NCBI RefSeq assembly: GCF_004359375.1
Contig: NZ_CP034726.1
Location: 620,001 to 684,000, forward strand
Source: Acetilactobacillus jinshanensis
Lineage (GTDB): Bacteria > Bacillota > Bacilli > Lactobacillales > Lactobacillaceae
Direction of reading: 5' to 3'
DNA length: 64,000 bases
Shown: one piece after another, positions 51,405 to 60,181 of the stretch
Numbering within the stretch: position 1 is the stretch's first letter
Layout of the letters: every line of letters starts with the position of its first letter
Translations under genes and position numbers: made by a program
Notes under the pieces: generated by a model
Databases searched by the model: none
The model's input: the letters and a program-made list of their open reading frames with translations, nothing else
Told to the model about the DNA's origin: nothing

Positions 51405-51692
51405 ATGTTTCGAAGGGATCAAGCACCTAAGATGATCACCTTTAACAAACTCATTCAGAAGTTGAACGCTAAAGGTAAGAACTTCGTTGGTAAGTACAAC
51501 GCCAAGAATCATCATACGTACTTATATAATCAGCATCACCCGTCCGAATGGGCGATCGTTTCGGAAAATCAGACCGGGATGTACTCCACCCGTTTCATGG
51601 ATGACCGTGAAAAGAACCTAATTAAGATTTATGCAGGTACTCCCTACGTCTGGCGTGATTTAGAACATGCCAAGGCACTTAAACGGGAGTAA
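51405..51692 (+). CDS. Hypothetical basic protein (95 aa)
   Basis: The ATG at 51405 follows AAAGGAGG at ideal distance, so the longer frame from 51354 is not used. A promoter with TTGCTA and TATACT (18 apart) ends about 25 bases upstream. The protein is soluble and basic, with many Asn/His/Lys (NAKNHHTYLYNQHHPSEW) and a final motif YAGTPYVWRDLEHAKALKRE. No family recognised. A weak hairpin with T-run follows at about 51700-51748. Confidence 0.65.
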   Translation: MFRRDQAPKMITFNKLIQKLNAKGKNFVGKYNAKNHHTYLYNQHHPSEWAIVSENQTGMYSTRFMDDREKNLIKIYAGTPYVWRDLEHAKALKRE

Positions 51693-51699
51693 TTCTCGA

Positions 51700-51748
51700 G
51701 CCATGAGTTATTGTCGTTAGAAACGATAAAATTCACGGTCTTTTTTAT
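51700..51748 (+). terminator. Probable terminator of the 95-aa gene
   Basis: Imperfect inverted repeat CCATGAGTTATTGTC / CGATAAAATTCACGG with six T. Weaker than others in the window. Confidence 0.5.
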
Positions 51749-51881
51749 TTTACTCTAAATTATTTATAATTAATAATTAATTAGAAATTACATAAATTTA
51801 CATTTATCGCCTTGAACCGTTGCCAAATGGGCATCCCCTGCCTTACAATAATGGTAGTGAGACAAAAAGGAGTCTATTGTT

Positions 51882-52043
51882 ATGGATACCATGAATAAGA
51901 ACTTTTTACATAATGATACTCAATACAACGATACTAAAGAATTAACCGCATGGTTAACCAAGAGTTACGGTGCTAAGCGTGCCGCTCACATGATGAAGGG
52001 CGAAGGTACCGTTGATTTATTCCGTATCTACAAGCGTCACTAA
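51882..52043 (+). CDS. Small protein gene (53 aa)
   Basis: A 53-codon frame with all signs of a gene: TTGCCA and TACAAT promoter boxes about 18 apart, AAAAAGGAG twelve bases before the ATG, normal codon usage and a strong terminator directly behind. The peptide runs from D-T-M-N-K-N-F-L-H to a C-terminal part A-W-L-T-K-S-Y-G-A-K-R-A-A-H-M-M-K-G and V-D-L-F-R-I-Y-K-R-H. It is soluble and basic at its end, probably helical. Function and family unknown. Confidence 0.7.
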   Translation: MDTMNKNFLHNDTQYNDTKELTAWLTKSYGAKRAAHMMKGEGTVDLFRIYKRH

Positions 52044-52064
52044 ATTAATTTTACATTAATCTAT

Positions 52065-52098
52065 CAAGACTAGACGAAAATTACGCCTAGTCTTTTTT
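52065..52098 (+). terminator. Intrinsic terminator of the 53-aa gene
   Basis: AAGACTAGACG / CGCCTAGTCTT with six T on the plus strand. Confidence 0.85.
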
Positions 52099-52344
52099 GT
52101 CCACTTTTTAGCATCATTTTAGATATAACTCATAATTACAACCTGATTTTGGCATAATATCGTGACAATTATAAACAAATTAAATTGAGCTTTATATTTT
52201 GTTTACTAAAATAATATCGCTATTATAGATAAGTGTCGCATAATCATTTAATTTAAAAATATGTCAATCTAATTTATAGCATTATTATTTTATTATTTTT
52301 TAGTCATAATTTGTCAATGTGAAGGATCAAGGAGTATTCCACTT
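52099..52344 (+). other. AT-rich upstream region of the second amidohydrolase gene
   Basis: About 250 bases, very AT-rich. It should carry the amidohydrolase promoter, and AAGGAG stands before the ATG. No leader ORF, T-box or terminator-like hairpin was found. Confidence 0.5.
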
Positions 52345-53529
52345 ATGTCTAAAACGTTGTTTACTAACCTCAACCTGTTCGATGGGGTTCATAATAAAAT
52401 CAGTCGTAATCTCTGGATGCTAGTCAATAATAACACTGGTAAGATTGAAGACTTTGGCAGCGATAACGAGCCATTCGCTGATAAAACCGTTAATCTACAC
52501 GGTAAATACATAATGCCAGGAATTGTTAACGTTCATACCCACGTTTCGATCGACCCAAGAACCCCCGATGGTGACGGTAACGCAGACATCGTTACTTCGA
52601 CCGTCCGGGCCGTTAAGCACCTGCATCAATTACTTAAGTCCGGTGTCACCTATGTCCGTGGTTGTGGTTGCAACCACGAAATGCTAGACATCACGTTAAA
52701 CAAATTACAGCGTGAAGGTCGATTAACTAAAGTTCCACGCATGGTTCCCTGTGGTAAGCCGATGACGATGACCGGTGGCCACGGCATCTTATTCGGTGGC
52801 GGTGACGAAGTTGATTCGCCTGACGAAATGCGCAAGGCCGTTCGAACTAACTTCGCCAACGGTGCTAAGTGTACCAAAGTCATGGCGACCGGTGGTGTCA
52901 TGTCAGTTAATGATAATATGACCCAACCCCAGTTAAAGGTCCCTGAAATGAAGGTCGCCGTCGAAGAAACCCATAGTAAGGGCTTCGTCGTAGCGGCTCA
53001 TGCTGAAGCTAATCCTGGAATTATGAACGCCATTAAAGCCGGTGTTGATTCCATTGAACATTGCTTCTACTTAACCAGCCAAGAAATTCAGATGATGCTA
53101 AATAAGAAGATCTACTTAACACCAACCTTAATTGCCCTATGGACCATCATCGTTCACGGTGATGAATTACCAAAGTGGGAATTAAATAAAGCCCTTGACT
53201 GCATGCACCATGGTTTTGATAGTATTCACCGTGCTTACAAAGCCGGCATCCCGTTAACGTTTGGTACCGATTCGGGCTGCCCTTACGATGGCTTCACCAA
53301 CAGTGCCATTGAATTTCAGTTAATGGTCGATAAAATCGGTATGACCAATTTTGACGCTTTAGAAACCTCCCGTAACTCAGCTAAATTACTGAAGTTAAAG
53401 GATTACGGTACCCTTCAGAAAGGTAAATATGCCGATTTCTTAGTTCTTAATCACGATCCATTACAGAACGTTAAGGCTGTTCAGCAAGCTGACAAAGCTG
53501 TTTATCAGCATGGTAAACGTGAATATTAA
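52345..53529 (+). CDS. Amidohydrolase, paralogue of the met-cluster enzyme
   Basis: A 394-residue metal-dependent amidohydrolase alignable over its full length with that at 17962-19149. Motifs: NVHTHVSI, CTKVMATGGVM (Lys of the metal bridge), AAHAEANPGIMNAIKAGVDSIEH (both His ligands) and GTDSGCPYDGF (catalytic Asp). Cytoplasmic. A cysteine-containing segment VRGCGCNHE replaces IRSCGDIYN of the paralogue near the active site, so the substrates may differ. Candidate activities are dipeptide or N-acyl amino-acid hydrolysis. Stand-alone gene with its own terminator. Confidence 0.8.
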   Translation: MSKTLFTNLNLFDGVHNKISRNLWMLVNNNTGKIEDFGSDNEPFADKTVNLHGKYIMPGIVNVHTHVSIDPRTPDGDGNADIVTSTVRAVKHLHQLLKSGVTYVRGCGCNHEMLDITLNKLQREGRLTKVPRMVPCGKPMTMTGGHGILFGGGDEVDSPDEMRKAVRTNFANGAKCTKVMATGGVMSVNDNMTQPQLKVPEMKVAVEETHSKGFVVAAHAEANPGIMNAIKAGVDSIEHCFYLTSQEIQMMLNKKIYLTPTLIALWTIIVHGDELPKWELNKALDCMHHGFDSIHRAYKAGIPLTFGTDSGCPYDGFTNSAIEFQLMVDKIGMTNFDALETSRNSAKLLKLKDYGTLQKGKYADFLVLNHDPLQNVKAVQQADKAVYQHGKREY

Positions 53530-53552
53530 CTAAAAATTATAATCTATATAGC

Positions 53553-53597
53553 TATACCTGATAATTATTATATAAATAATTATCAGGTATTTTATTT
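53553..53597 (+). terminator. Intrinsic terminator of the second amidohydrolase gene
   Basis: ATACCTGATAATTATT / AATAATTATCAGGTAT with a T-rich tail on the plus strand. Confidence 0.85.
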
Positions 53598-53611
53598 TAA
53601 ATTTTGCCAAC

Positions 53612-53643
53612 AAAAAAAGCCTGATTTTATAAGAATCAGGCTT
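53612..53643 (-). terminator. Intrinsic terminator of the lysine operon
   Basis: AAGCCTGATTCTT / ATAAAATCAGGCTT with seven T on the minus strand, 25 bases after patA. Confidence 0.85.
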
Positions 53644-53667
53644 AATTTGATGATTATATCTATTGAT

Positions 53668-54852
53668 CTACTTTAAGGTCTTTAAGAATTTGCTGATCCG
53701 ACGCATTGCTTCTTTAATGTTAGGCATTGAAGTTGCGTAGGATAAGCGGATGTGGCCTTCACCACCGGGGCCAAAGACGTGACCAGGGATGACACCCACT
53801 TTAGCCTTATGGGCTAAGTCTAAAGCGAACTGTTCATCATCTTTGCCGTATGACTTCGGAATCTGAGCAAAGGCGTAGAAAGCACCGTTTGGCATCAAAG
53901 TCTTCAAGCCCATATCGTTTAAGGCTTTAACAATGTAATCACGACGTTTCTTATAAACTTTTCGGAATGATGCCGGATCCGTTAAGCCATGAAGTAATGC
54001 TTCAGCAGCGGCTGCCTGAGCAGGATTAGATAACGAAGTTACCATGTAACCATGAACCTGAGCGATCATCTTCATGATGCTAGCGGGACCAGCGGCGTAA
54101 CCAATTCGCCAACCGGTCATGGCGTGGGACTTAGAGACCCCGTTCATCAAGATGGTGTTATTTGGAGCGTACTTAGCCATTGAATAGTGCTTGGCACCGT
54201 AAATCAATTCACAGTAGATTTCATCGGTGATACAGAAGATACCTTCGGACTTAATGACCTTAGCTAAGGACTTTAAAATGTCTTCAGGATATTCGGCACC
54301 GGTTGGGTTACCAGGATAATTCAAGATTAAGGCTTTAACCTTACCCTTTTCCTGCTTAATAACGGATTCTAACTTCTGGGCGGTTAGATGGAAATCATTA
54401 TCAGATACGTCAACTGGAATCACTTTAGCTCCCAATAACTTAGTGATTGGGAAGTATAAAGCATAACTAGGGGTTGGAATAACGACTTCGTCACCAGGAT
54501 TTAAGAGTGCGGTTAAAGTTGCAAAGATTGCTTCAGTAGCACCGGTCGTGGCAACGATTTCTTTATGCCAATCATAGTTTAAACCTTGACTGACCTTTAA
54601 ATAATGAGCGATTCCTTTACGTAGTGCTGGAGTCCCAGGTTGTGCGGAATAATGCGAATCGTTATTAACGATTGCTTTAATCCCAGCCATCTTAACGTGT
54701 TCAGGGGTGTTAAAATCAGGTTCCCCTAACGTCATCTTAAGTAAACCAGGGATTCCGGAAATCCGGTTGTTAAACATCCGAATTCCACTCGGCTTTAATG
54801 CCTCTAAACTGTGGTTTCGAATGCCACTTAATGATTTAGCTAATTCGGGCAT
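53668..54852 (-). CDS. patA: N-acetyl-LL-diaminopimelate aminotransferase (PatA)
   Basis: A 394-residue fold-type I aminotransferase. PLP-site elements: ATTGATEAIFATLTALLNPGDEV, NYPGNPTGAEY (Asn ligand), DEIYCELIYG (Asp-Tyr) and VSKSHAMTGWRIGY with the Schiff-base Lys. Its place as last gene of a lysine operon with dapH and the deacetylase, which lacks any other aminotransferase, supports the N-acetyl-LL-DAP/2-amino-6-oxopimelate step. It starts about 45 bases after dapF. A different amino donor role would look the same at this level. Confidence 0.88.
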   Translation of the reverse strand: MPELAKSLSGIRNHSLEALKPSGIRMFNNRISGIPGLLKMTLGEPDFNTPEHVKMAGIKAIVNNDSHYSAQPGTPALRKGIAHYLKVSQGLNYDWHKEIVATTGATEAIFATLTALLNPGDEVVIPTPSYALYFPITKLLGAKVIPVDVSDNDFHLTAQKLESVIKQEKGKVKALILNYPGNPTGAEYPEDILKSLAKVIKSEGIFCITDEIYCELIYGAKHYSMAKYAPNNTILMNGVSKSHAMTGWRIGYAAGPASIMKMIAQVHGYMVTSLSNPAQAAAAEALLHGLTDPASFRKVYKKRRDYIVKALNDMGLKTLMPNGAFYAFAQIPKSYGKDDEQFALDLAHKAKVGVIPGHVFGPGGEGHIRLSYATSMPNIKEAMRRISKFLKTLK

Positions 54853-54899
54853 TGTTAAACTTCCTTTTTATAAACTATCTTTTTATCTTCGATTTCAAT

Positions 54900-55910
54900 T
54901 TAATTAAGGTGTTCCTTAGCCTTAACGGCCTTAACGAATTGCTGGTAAGCGTCCTCTTCATGAGTATCCTTAATGGATACTTCACTCAACGAGAACTCGC
55001 CCTGATGCAGATCAGCTTCAGGGATCGTTAATTGATGCGTGAAAGTCGCGTTACCAGCTAAGTTGATGGAATACGAACCGTCCGAATGTTTCATAACTTT
55101 AGTTCGAACCATTCCACCAGGGTTAAGAACCGTAATCACGTGGTTGAACTGGCCGTCTTGCGGATGGGTTAGAACGAATGCCAGCGAAGTCGCACTCATT
55201 CCAGTTCCACAAGCGTTAGTGAAGCCAACGCCTCGTTCGTACGTTTGGACAAAGATTCGGTTCTTACCCAAGATCTTAGCGAAGTTAACGTTGACCCCGT
55301 CAGTAAAGTATGGATTTTCACCATTTAAATATTTCCCAAGGTGACCTAACTGTGTTGGATCAATCTTTGGAACAAAGCTAATCAGATGCGGGTTCGGAAC
55401 CGCAATTACACTGAACTTCAACCCCTTGATAAACTGGGGGATCAGCTGATCAATGATCTTGTGATCCCCTAGTTTGTGTAACGGCATCGCACTCGGTGCA
55501 AACTTCACAGGTGCAATTTCAACGCTAAAAGCTGGAACCTTAGGTGCTAGATCCTGTTCACGACTGACCTCGTGAAGGTTATCGCCCATCGTTGAAACGA
55601 TGAAGTGATCCTGACCAGTCTTTTCTGATAAGTATCGTGAAACGGTTCGGAGTCCATTCCCGCACATCGAAGCTTCGCTACCGTCACGGTTAAAGATCCG
55701 CATTTCAGCTAAAGCTTTTGGATCTTTAGATTGATTAACAACCAGTAAACCATCGGCACCGTTCAAGATGTGATGTTTAGGATCAGTCAAAAACTGGACC
55801 AATTTTTGCATTTCATGAGTCGTTAACGGTTGTTTTAATTCGGTCTGGTCCATAAGGAAAAATTTGTTTTCCGAGCCATGGACCTTTAATAATTTTGCCA
55901 AACGGTCCAT
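54900..55910 (-). CDS. dapF: Diaminopimelate epimerase
   Basis: A 336-residue epimerase turning LL-DAP into meso-DAP. The two catalytic cysteines lie in MCGNGLRTVSRYL (Cys about 82) and TNACGTGMSAT (Cys about 232). It is longer than the usual 270-290 residues, mainly by a stretch of about 40 residues at the C-terminus (LTIPEADLHQGEFSLSEVSIKD and after), seen in several lactobacillar DapF. Three bases separate it from lysC upstream, so translation is coupled. Confidence 0.93.
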   Translation of the reverse strand: MDRLAKLLKVHGSENKFFLMDQTELKQPLTTHEMQKLVQFLTDPKHHILNGADGLLVVNQSKDPKALAEMRIFNRDGSEASMCGNGLRTVSRYLSEKTGQDHFIVSTMGDNLHEVSREQDLAPKVPAFSVEIAPVKFAPSAMPLHKLGDHKIIDQLIPQFIKGLKFSVIAVPNPHLISFVPKIDPTQLGHLGKYLNGENPYFTDGVNVNFAKILGKNRIFVQTYERGVGFTNACGTGMSATSLAFVLTHPQDGQFNHVITVLNPGGMVRTKVMKHSDGSYSINLAGNATFTHQLTIPEADLHQGEFSLSEVSIKDTHEEDAYQQFVKAVKAKEHLN

Positions 55911-55913
55911 CTC

Positions 55914-57287
55914 CTATTCGAGAAATTCGTTATAGATTCGGCGAATGGCTTCATCAGCATCTTCGGCACGGGTCCCGATCATCATTGAGATCTGACTGGC
56001 ACCCTTGTTAATCATCTTGATTGGGATGTTTTTATGGGCGAGCGGTTCAATGATTCGTGATAACGTCCCGACTTTACCGATCATGCCTTCACCAACGACC
56101 ATGATGATGGCGTAATCGTCAATCCATTCAACGTCATCAGGATGCAAAACTTCTTGAACGTCATGCTTAATGGCGGTCAACTTATGCTGATTTAACTGGT
56201 CCTTATTAATGATGATGGTCAAATCATCGATCCCAGACGGCATGTGTTCGTAGGACACGTTATATTTAACTAAGATTTTGAGCAATCTTAACGTAAATCC
56301 GACCTGAGCGTTTAACAGATACTTATGGATATATAATGCCATGAAGTTCTTTTTACCAGCGATCCCGGTGATTAAGTTATCAGGTTCATTAAAATTATGC
56401 CGTGGCATAATGAACGTCCCTGGTGCCTTCGGATTATTGGTGTTTTTAATGTTGATCGTAACGTCACCCTGAATGGCCGGGATGATGGCTTCATCATTAA
56501 AGACTGAGAAACCAGCGTAAGATAATTCACGCATTTCACGGTAGGTCATCTTTCGGATCGGAACCGGATTGTTAATGATCTTGGGATTGGCCGTATAAAT
56601 TGCGTCAACATCGGTAAAGTTTTCGTACATGTGAACGTGTAGGCCACGGGCAACGATCGATCCGGTGATGTCAGATCCACCACGGGCAAACGTGGCAATC
56701 TGACCATCGGATGTGAAACCAAAGAAACCAGGAAAGACCAAGCGAATCGGCTGTTTCTTTAGTGGCAACAGCTTTTTCATGTTCTGGTAGGTAACTTCTT
56801 TAACGAAAGCGTCATTAGGGTTTTTACCTGTTACGACAATCCCGGAAACGCTGGGATCAATAAACTTAGCTTTAATTCCTAAATGGTTAAGAACTAAGGT
56901 CATTAACCGAGCGTTCATCCGCTCACCATGGGCTTTAAATGCGGCCATTAAATGAGCGTTATCAGAATAATCATGGCTCGGTAGATCCGTTAAGATCGAT
57001 TTAATTTTATCTAAGGCGTGCGGCGGTAACTTAAAGTAATCCGCAATTGCTTGGTAGCGCCCGATAATCTCGTTCAACACTTGATAGGTATCTTGGTTTT
57101 TGATCGTTTGGTTAGCATATTTGATCAACAGATCCGTGACTTTAATATCACCATCATGACGCTTACCAGGAGCGGACGTTACGATAAAACGACGGCCTGG
57201 ATCAGCCTTGATAATGTCAATGACCTTCTGGAATTCAGGACCATTAGCAAGTGAACTGCCACCGAACTTTACAACTTTCAACTGCAT
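55914..57287 (-). CDS. lysC: Aspartate kinase
   Basis: A 457-residue monofunctional aspartokinase phosphorylating aspartate, the entry reaction. N-terminal KFGGSSLANG, then the kinase core with GFTSDGQIATFARGGSDITGSIVA, and a C-terminal pair of ACT domains (residues about 310-457; MVVGEGMIGKVGTLSRII marks the second). Length and KVVKFGGSS start suggest the group with full-length regulatory domain. Lysine or threonine inhibition would act through the ACT domains. Situated between asd and dapF in the operon. Confidence 0.93.
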   Translation of the reverse strand: MQLKVVKFGGSSLANGPEFQKVIDIIKADPGRRFIVTSAPGKRHDGDIKVTDLLIKYANQTIKNQDTYQVLNEIIGRYQAIADYFKLPPHALDKIKSILTDLPSHDYSDNAHLMAAFKAHGERMNARLMTLVLNHLGIKAKFIDPSVSGIVVTGKNPNDAFVKEVTYQNMKKLLPLKKQPIRLVFPGFFGFTSDGQIATFARGGSDITGSIVARGLHVHMYENFTDVDAIYTANPKIINNPVPIRKMTYREMRELSYAGFSVFNDEAIIPAIQGDVTINIKNTNNPKAPGTFIMPRHNFNEPDNLITGIAGKKNFMALYIHKYLLNAQVGFTLRLLKILVKYNVSYEHMPSGIDDLTIIINKDQLNQHKLTAIKHDVQEVLHPDDVEWIDDYAIIMVVGEGMIGKVGTLSRIIEPLAHKNIPIKMINKGASQISMMIGTRAEDADEAIRRIYNEFLE

Positions 57288-57331
57288 AAGGGAAATCCTC
57301 CTTAATCGTCTGAAAATCTACAACTCGATGG

Positions 57332-58429
57332 TTAAGCTTGATGGTTAACGCCTGGCTTGACGTAGTAATCTTTAGGAACGCGAACTAAGCCACGCTTTAC
57401 TAATTCTTCACCATTTTCAACGGTGTTCCATGCGGCACCCTTTAACAGGTTATCGGCAACGACCCACATGTCAAAGATGTCATCATGTTCTAAGTCAGGA
57501 CGGATTCGGCCAACGAAAGTATCACGGTGACCTTCTGCATAATGTGGCATTGGGTAAACTTGATGTGCTGGGTCATCTAACAAGGTAACACCTGGGGCGT
57601 TCTTTTCTAATTCCTTAATCTTGTCAGCAGTGGCACTCTTGTCAGCAACCTTAAAGTAAACCGTTTCACCATGGGCAATCGGAACGGGAACCCGGACACA
57701 GGTAGCGTTAACTTTGATCTGTGGTGCGTTCATGTCGCCTAACATGATCTTCTTGGTTTCATGGATCATCTTCCATTCTTCACGGCTGTAGCCGTTGCTA
57801 AAGAAACGATCGATCTGTGGAATTAAGTTAAATGCTAATGGATAGTGCTTTGGCTGGCTGCCAACTGGTAAAATGTTGTGTTCCATTGGCTTATGGTCTA
57901 AGTATTCCTGGGCCTGACGGAAGAATTCTTTTAATGCGGCACCACCAGCACCGGAAGCAGCCTGATAAGTTGATACGATAATGGACTTTAAACCAAAGGC
58001 CTTGCGAACTGGTTCTAAAGCAGCCATCATCTGAGTGGTTGAACAGTTAGGGTTGGCAACGATGCCATGGTGTAACTTTAAAGCGTCAGCGTTACATTCA
58101 GGAACGACTAACGGAACGTTGGTGTCGTAACGGAAAGCACTACTGTTATCAACACAGGTAGCACCACGCTTAACGGCTTCTGGTAAAAGCTTACGGGCAA
58201 CGTCAGAACTTGGTGAAGATAGTACCAAGTCGATGTTGTTAAAGGAATCAGGAGTCGCTTCCTGAACCTTGATGGTATGACCTTTAAACTGTAACGGCTT
58301 GCCAGCGGATTTCTTAGAAGCTAATAATTCTAAATGGTTAACAGGAATTGTAGACTTAGCTAACTGATCGATTAATCGAGAACCAACGGCACCGGTAGCA
58401 CCTAAAATTGCAACATTATACTTACGCAT
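57332..58429 (-). CDS. asd: Aspartate-semialdehyde dehydrogenase
   Basis: A 365-residue enzyme reducing aspartyl phosphate to the semialdehyde. NADP loop ILGATGAVGSRL, catalytic Cys in NPNCSTTQMMAALEPV and the SGAGGAA segment are intact; His of the active site lies in YAEGHRDTFVGRIRPD. About 45 bases from both neighbours. The product feeds dapA here and the threonine/methionine branch elsewhere. Confidence 0.94.
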   Translation of the reverse strand: MRKYNVAILGATGAVGSRLIDQLAKSTIPVNHLELLASKKSAGKPLQFKGHTIKVQEATPDSFNNIDLVLSSPSSDVARKLLPEAVKRGATCVDNSSAFRYDTNVPLVVPECNADALKLHHGIVANPNCSTTQMMAALEPVRKAFGLKSIIVSTYQAASGAGGAALKEFFRQAQEYLDHKPMEHNILPVGSQPKHYPLAFNLIPQIDRFFSNGYSREEWKMIHETKKIMLGDMNAPQIKVNATCVRVPVPIAHGETVYFKVADKSATADKIKELEKNAPGVTLLDDPAHQVYPMPHYAEGHRDTFVGRIRPDLEHDDIFDMWVVADNLLKGAAWNTVENGEELVKRGLVRVPKDYYVKPGVNHQA

Positions 58430-58473
58430 AAATAAAACCTCTTTTTATATCTCTAATATCTATTTCTTATAAT

Positions 58474-59253
58474 TTATAAAAGATTTTCTAAGCCAACGAC
58501 AACGTGATCTAACTTCGTAACTTTAAGGGATGCAATCTTAACACCCTTCATGAAGGAGCCACGATCGAATGAATCCTGACGAATGGTCAGGGCTTCACCA
58601 GGCCCACCAAAGAGAACCTGTTCATGGGCAATGTAGCCTGGTAAACGAACGGAATGAATGCGGATCCCGTGGTAGTCACCACCACGAACGCCCTTTAGGT
58701 TTTCGATCGGGTGTTTAGCGCCCTGTTCATGACGAGGACGGACCTTATCAATCAACTGGGCGGTATTCAAAGCGGTTCCGGATGGCGCATCAGCTTTGTC
58801 ACCATGGTGCATTTCGATAATTTCAACATCTGGGAAGTACTTGGCGGCCATCTGAGCGAACTTCATTAATAAGACGGCGGATAAGCCAAAGTTCGGAGCA
58901 ATTACGCCACCGACATGTTCCTTTTCGGATAACTTCTGTAAGGACTTCATCTGATCAGCGGACATCCCACTGGTTCCGATAACCGGGCAAATGTGATGCT
59001 GAATGGCAAACTTAGTGTCATCATAAACGGCACTTGGTAACGTGAAGTCGATCCAAATATTAGCATCGGTCTTAACGTCATCTAAACGATGAAAGATCTT
59101 AACGTTACTGTTTAAACCGTATTTCTTTGGGTCTGGATTCTTAGCAGACGGGGCAAAGCCCGCAACCATCTGTAAGTTTTTGGTGTTTTGAACTAAACGA
59201 ATAGCTTTTTGGCCCATTGCACCGGTAAATCCGGCAATCATAACTTTAATCAT
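58474..59253 (-). CDS. dapB: 4-hydroxy-tetrahydrodipicolinate reductase
   Basis: A 259-residue NAD(P)H-dependent reductase. Nucleotide loop IAGFTGAMGQKAIRL; catalytic region EIIEMHHGDKADAPSGTAL, with the His pair and Lys of DapB, followed by the late block RQDSFDRGSFMKGV. It begins one base after the dapA stop, showing tight coupling. Length as in the family. Confidence 0.95.
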   Translation of the reverse strand: MIKVMIAGFTGAMGQKAIRLVQNTKNLQMVAGFAPSAKNPDPKKYGLNSNVKIFHRLDDVKTDANIWIDFTLPSAVYDDTKFAIQHHICPVIGTSGMSADQMKSLQKLSEKEHVGGVIAPNFGLSAVLLMKFAQMAAKYFPDVEIIEMHHGDKADAPSGTALNTAQLIDKVRPRHEQGAKHPIENLKGVRGGDYHGIRIHSVRLPGYIAHEQVLFGGPGEALTIRQDSFDRGSFMKGVKIASLKVTKLDHVVVGLENLL

Positions 59254-59254
59254 T

Positions 59255-60169
59255 TTATAATTTCAGCTCCTTGCTTAACGAGTGTAATAATGCATCCTGC
59301 GGTAAACCTAAGGCTTTAGCTAAAGCCTGTTTTTCAGGTTTATTCAAGGCTAATAACGGCATGCGGCAACCGCCAACGTCGAAGCCCTGGGCATTTAAAA
59401 CGGCTTTGGTCGGTGATGGTGATGGGTACATGAATAAGGCACCCATGACCGGTGTTAACTTGCACTGGAGTTCACCAGCGGTCTTGTAATCACCCTTATA
59501 TAAAGCATCGTACATCTTACGCATTTGCTTACCGTAGATATGGGAAGCAACGGAAATTACACCGTTACCACCAACGATCTTAGTGAATAAAGCCTGTGGA
59601 TCTTCACCACTGTAAATCACAAAGTGCTGGTCACAATGCTGAACCAAATATTCCATGTCTTCCATGGTTCCACACTGCTTTAAACCGATGATGTTCGGAT
59701 TATGTGATAACTTAACGATCGTGTCGTTGGCCATCTTGACACCCGTACGACCTGGAATGTTGTACATCATGATCGGAACCGGACTGACGGCAGCAATCTG
59801 GGTAAAGTGAGCGAACATCCCTCGTTGGTCAGGCTTGTTATAGTAAGGGACAACTTCTAAGCAGACGTCAACACCCTTAATGGCACCGACCTTTTTGGTC
59901 ATACGAATTGATTCCTTGGTGTTGTTAGTACCAACTCCGGCAATTACCGGAACGTTGCTCGGTACCATCTGGCCAAACTTCGTGTATAATTCAACCTTTT
60001 CATCATCCGTTAATTCAGGGGTTTCACCAGTGGTGGCACCAACGACAAAACCACGGGTGCCGGTCTTTAAACAATGATCAACCAACTTTTTCATGGCTGG
60101 ATAATTAATCTGATTATTTTTATCAAATGGCGTTACGATTGCCGTCATTAAATCAACGTTCTTAAACAT
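59255..60169 (-). CDS. dapA: 4-hydroxy-tetrahydrodipicolinate synthase
   Basis: A 304-residue TIM-barrel aldolase condensing pyruvate and aspartate semialdehyde. GATTGETPEL holds the Thr pair, MMYNIPGRTGV the catalytic Tyr and NIIGLKQC the Schiff-base Lys. DapA is the usual branch-point enzyme. It lies 12 bases after the deacetylase gene upstream and one base before dapB downstream. Confidence 0.95.
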   Translation of the reverse strand: MFKNVDLMTAIVTPFDKNNQINYPAMKKLVDHCLKTGTRGFVVGATTGETPELTDDEKVELYTKFGQMVPSNVPVIAGVGTNNTKESIRMTKKVGAIKGVDVCLEVVPYYNKPDQRGMFAHFTQIAAVSPVPIMMYNIPGRTGVKMANDTIVKLSHNPNIIGLKQCGTMEDMEYLVQHCDQHFVIYSGEDPQALFTKIVGGNGVISVASHIYGKQMRKMYDALYKGDYKTAGELQCKLTPVMGALFMYPSPSPTKAVLNAQGFDVGGCRMPLLALNKPEKQALAKALGLPQDALLHSLSKELKL

Positions 60170-60181
60170 GATACGTCTCCT

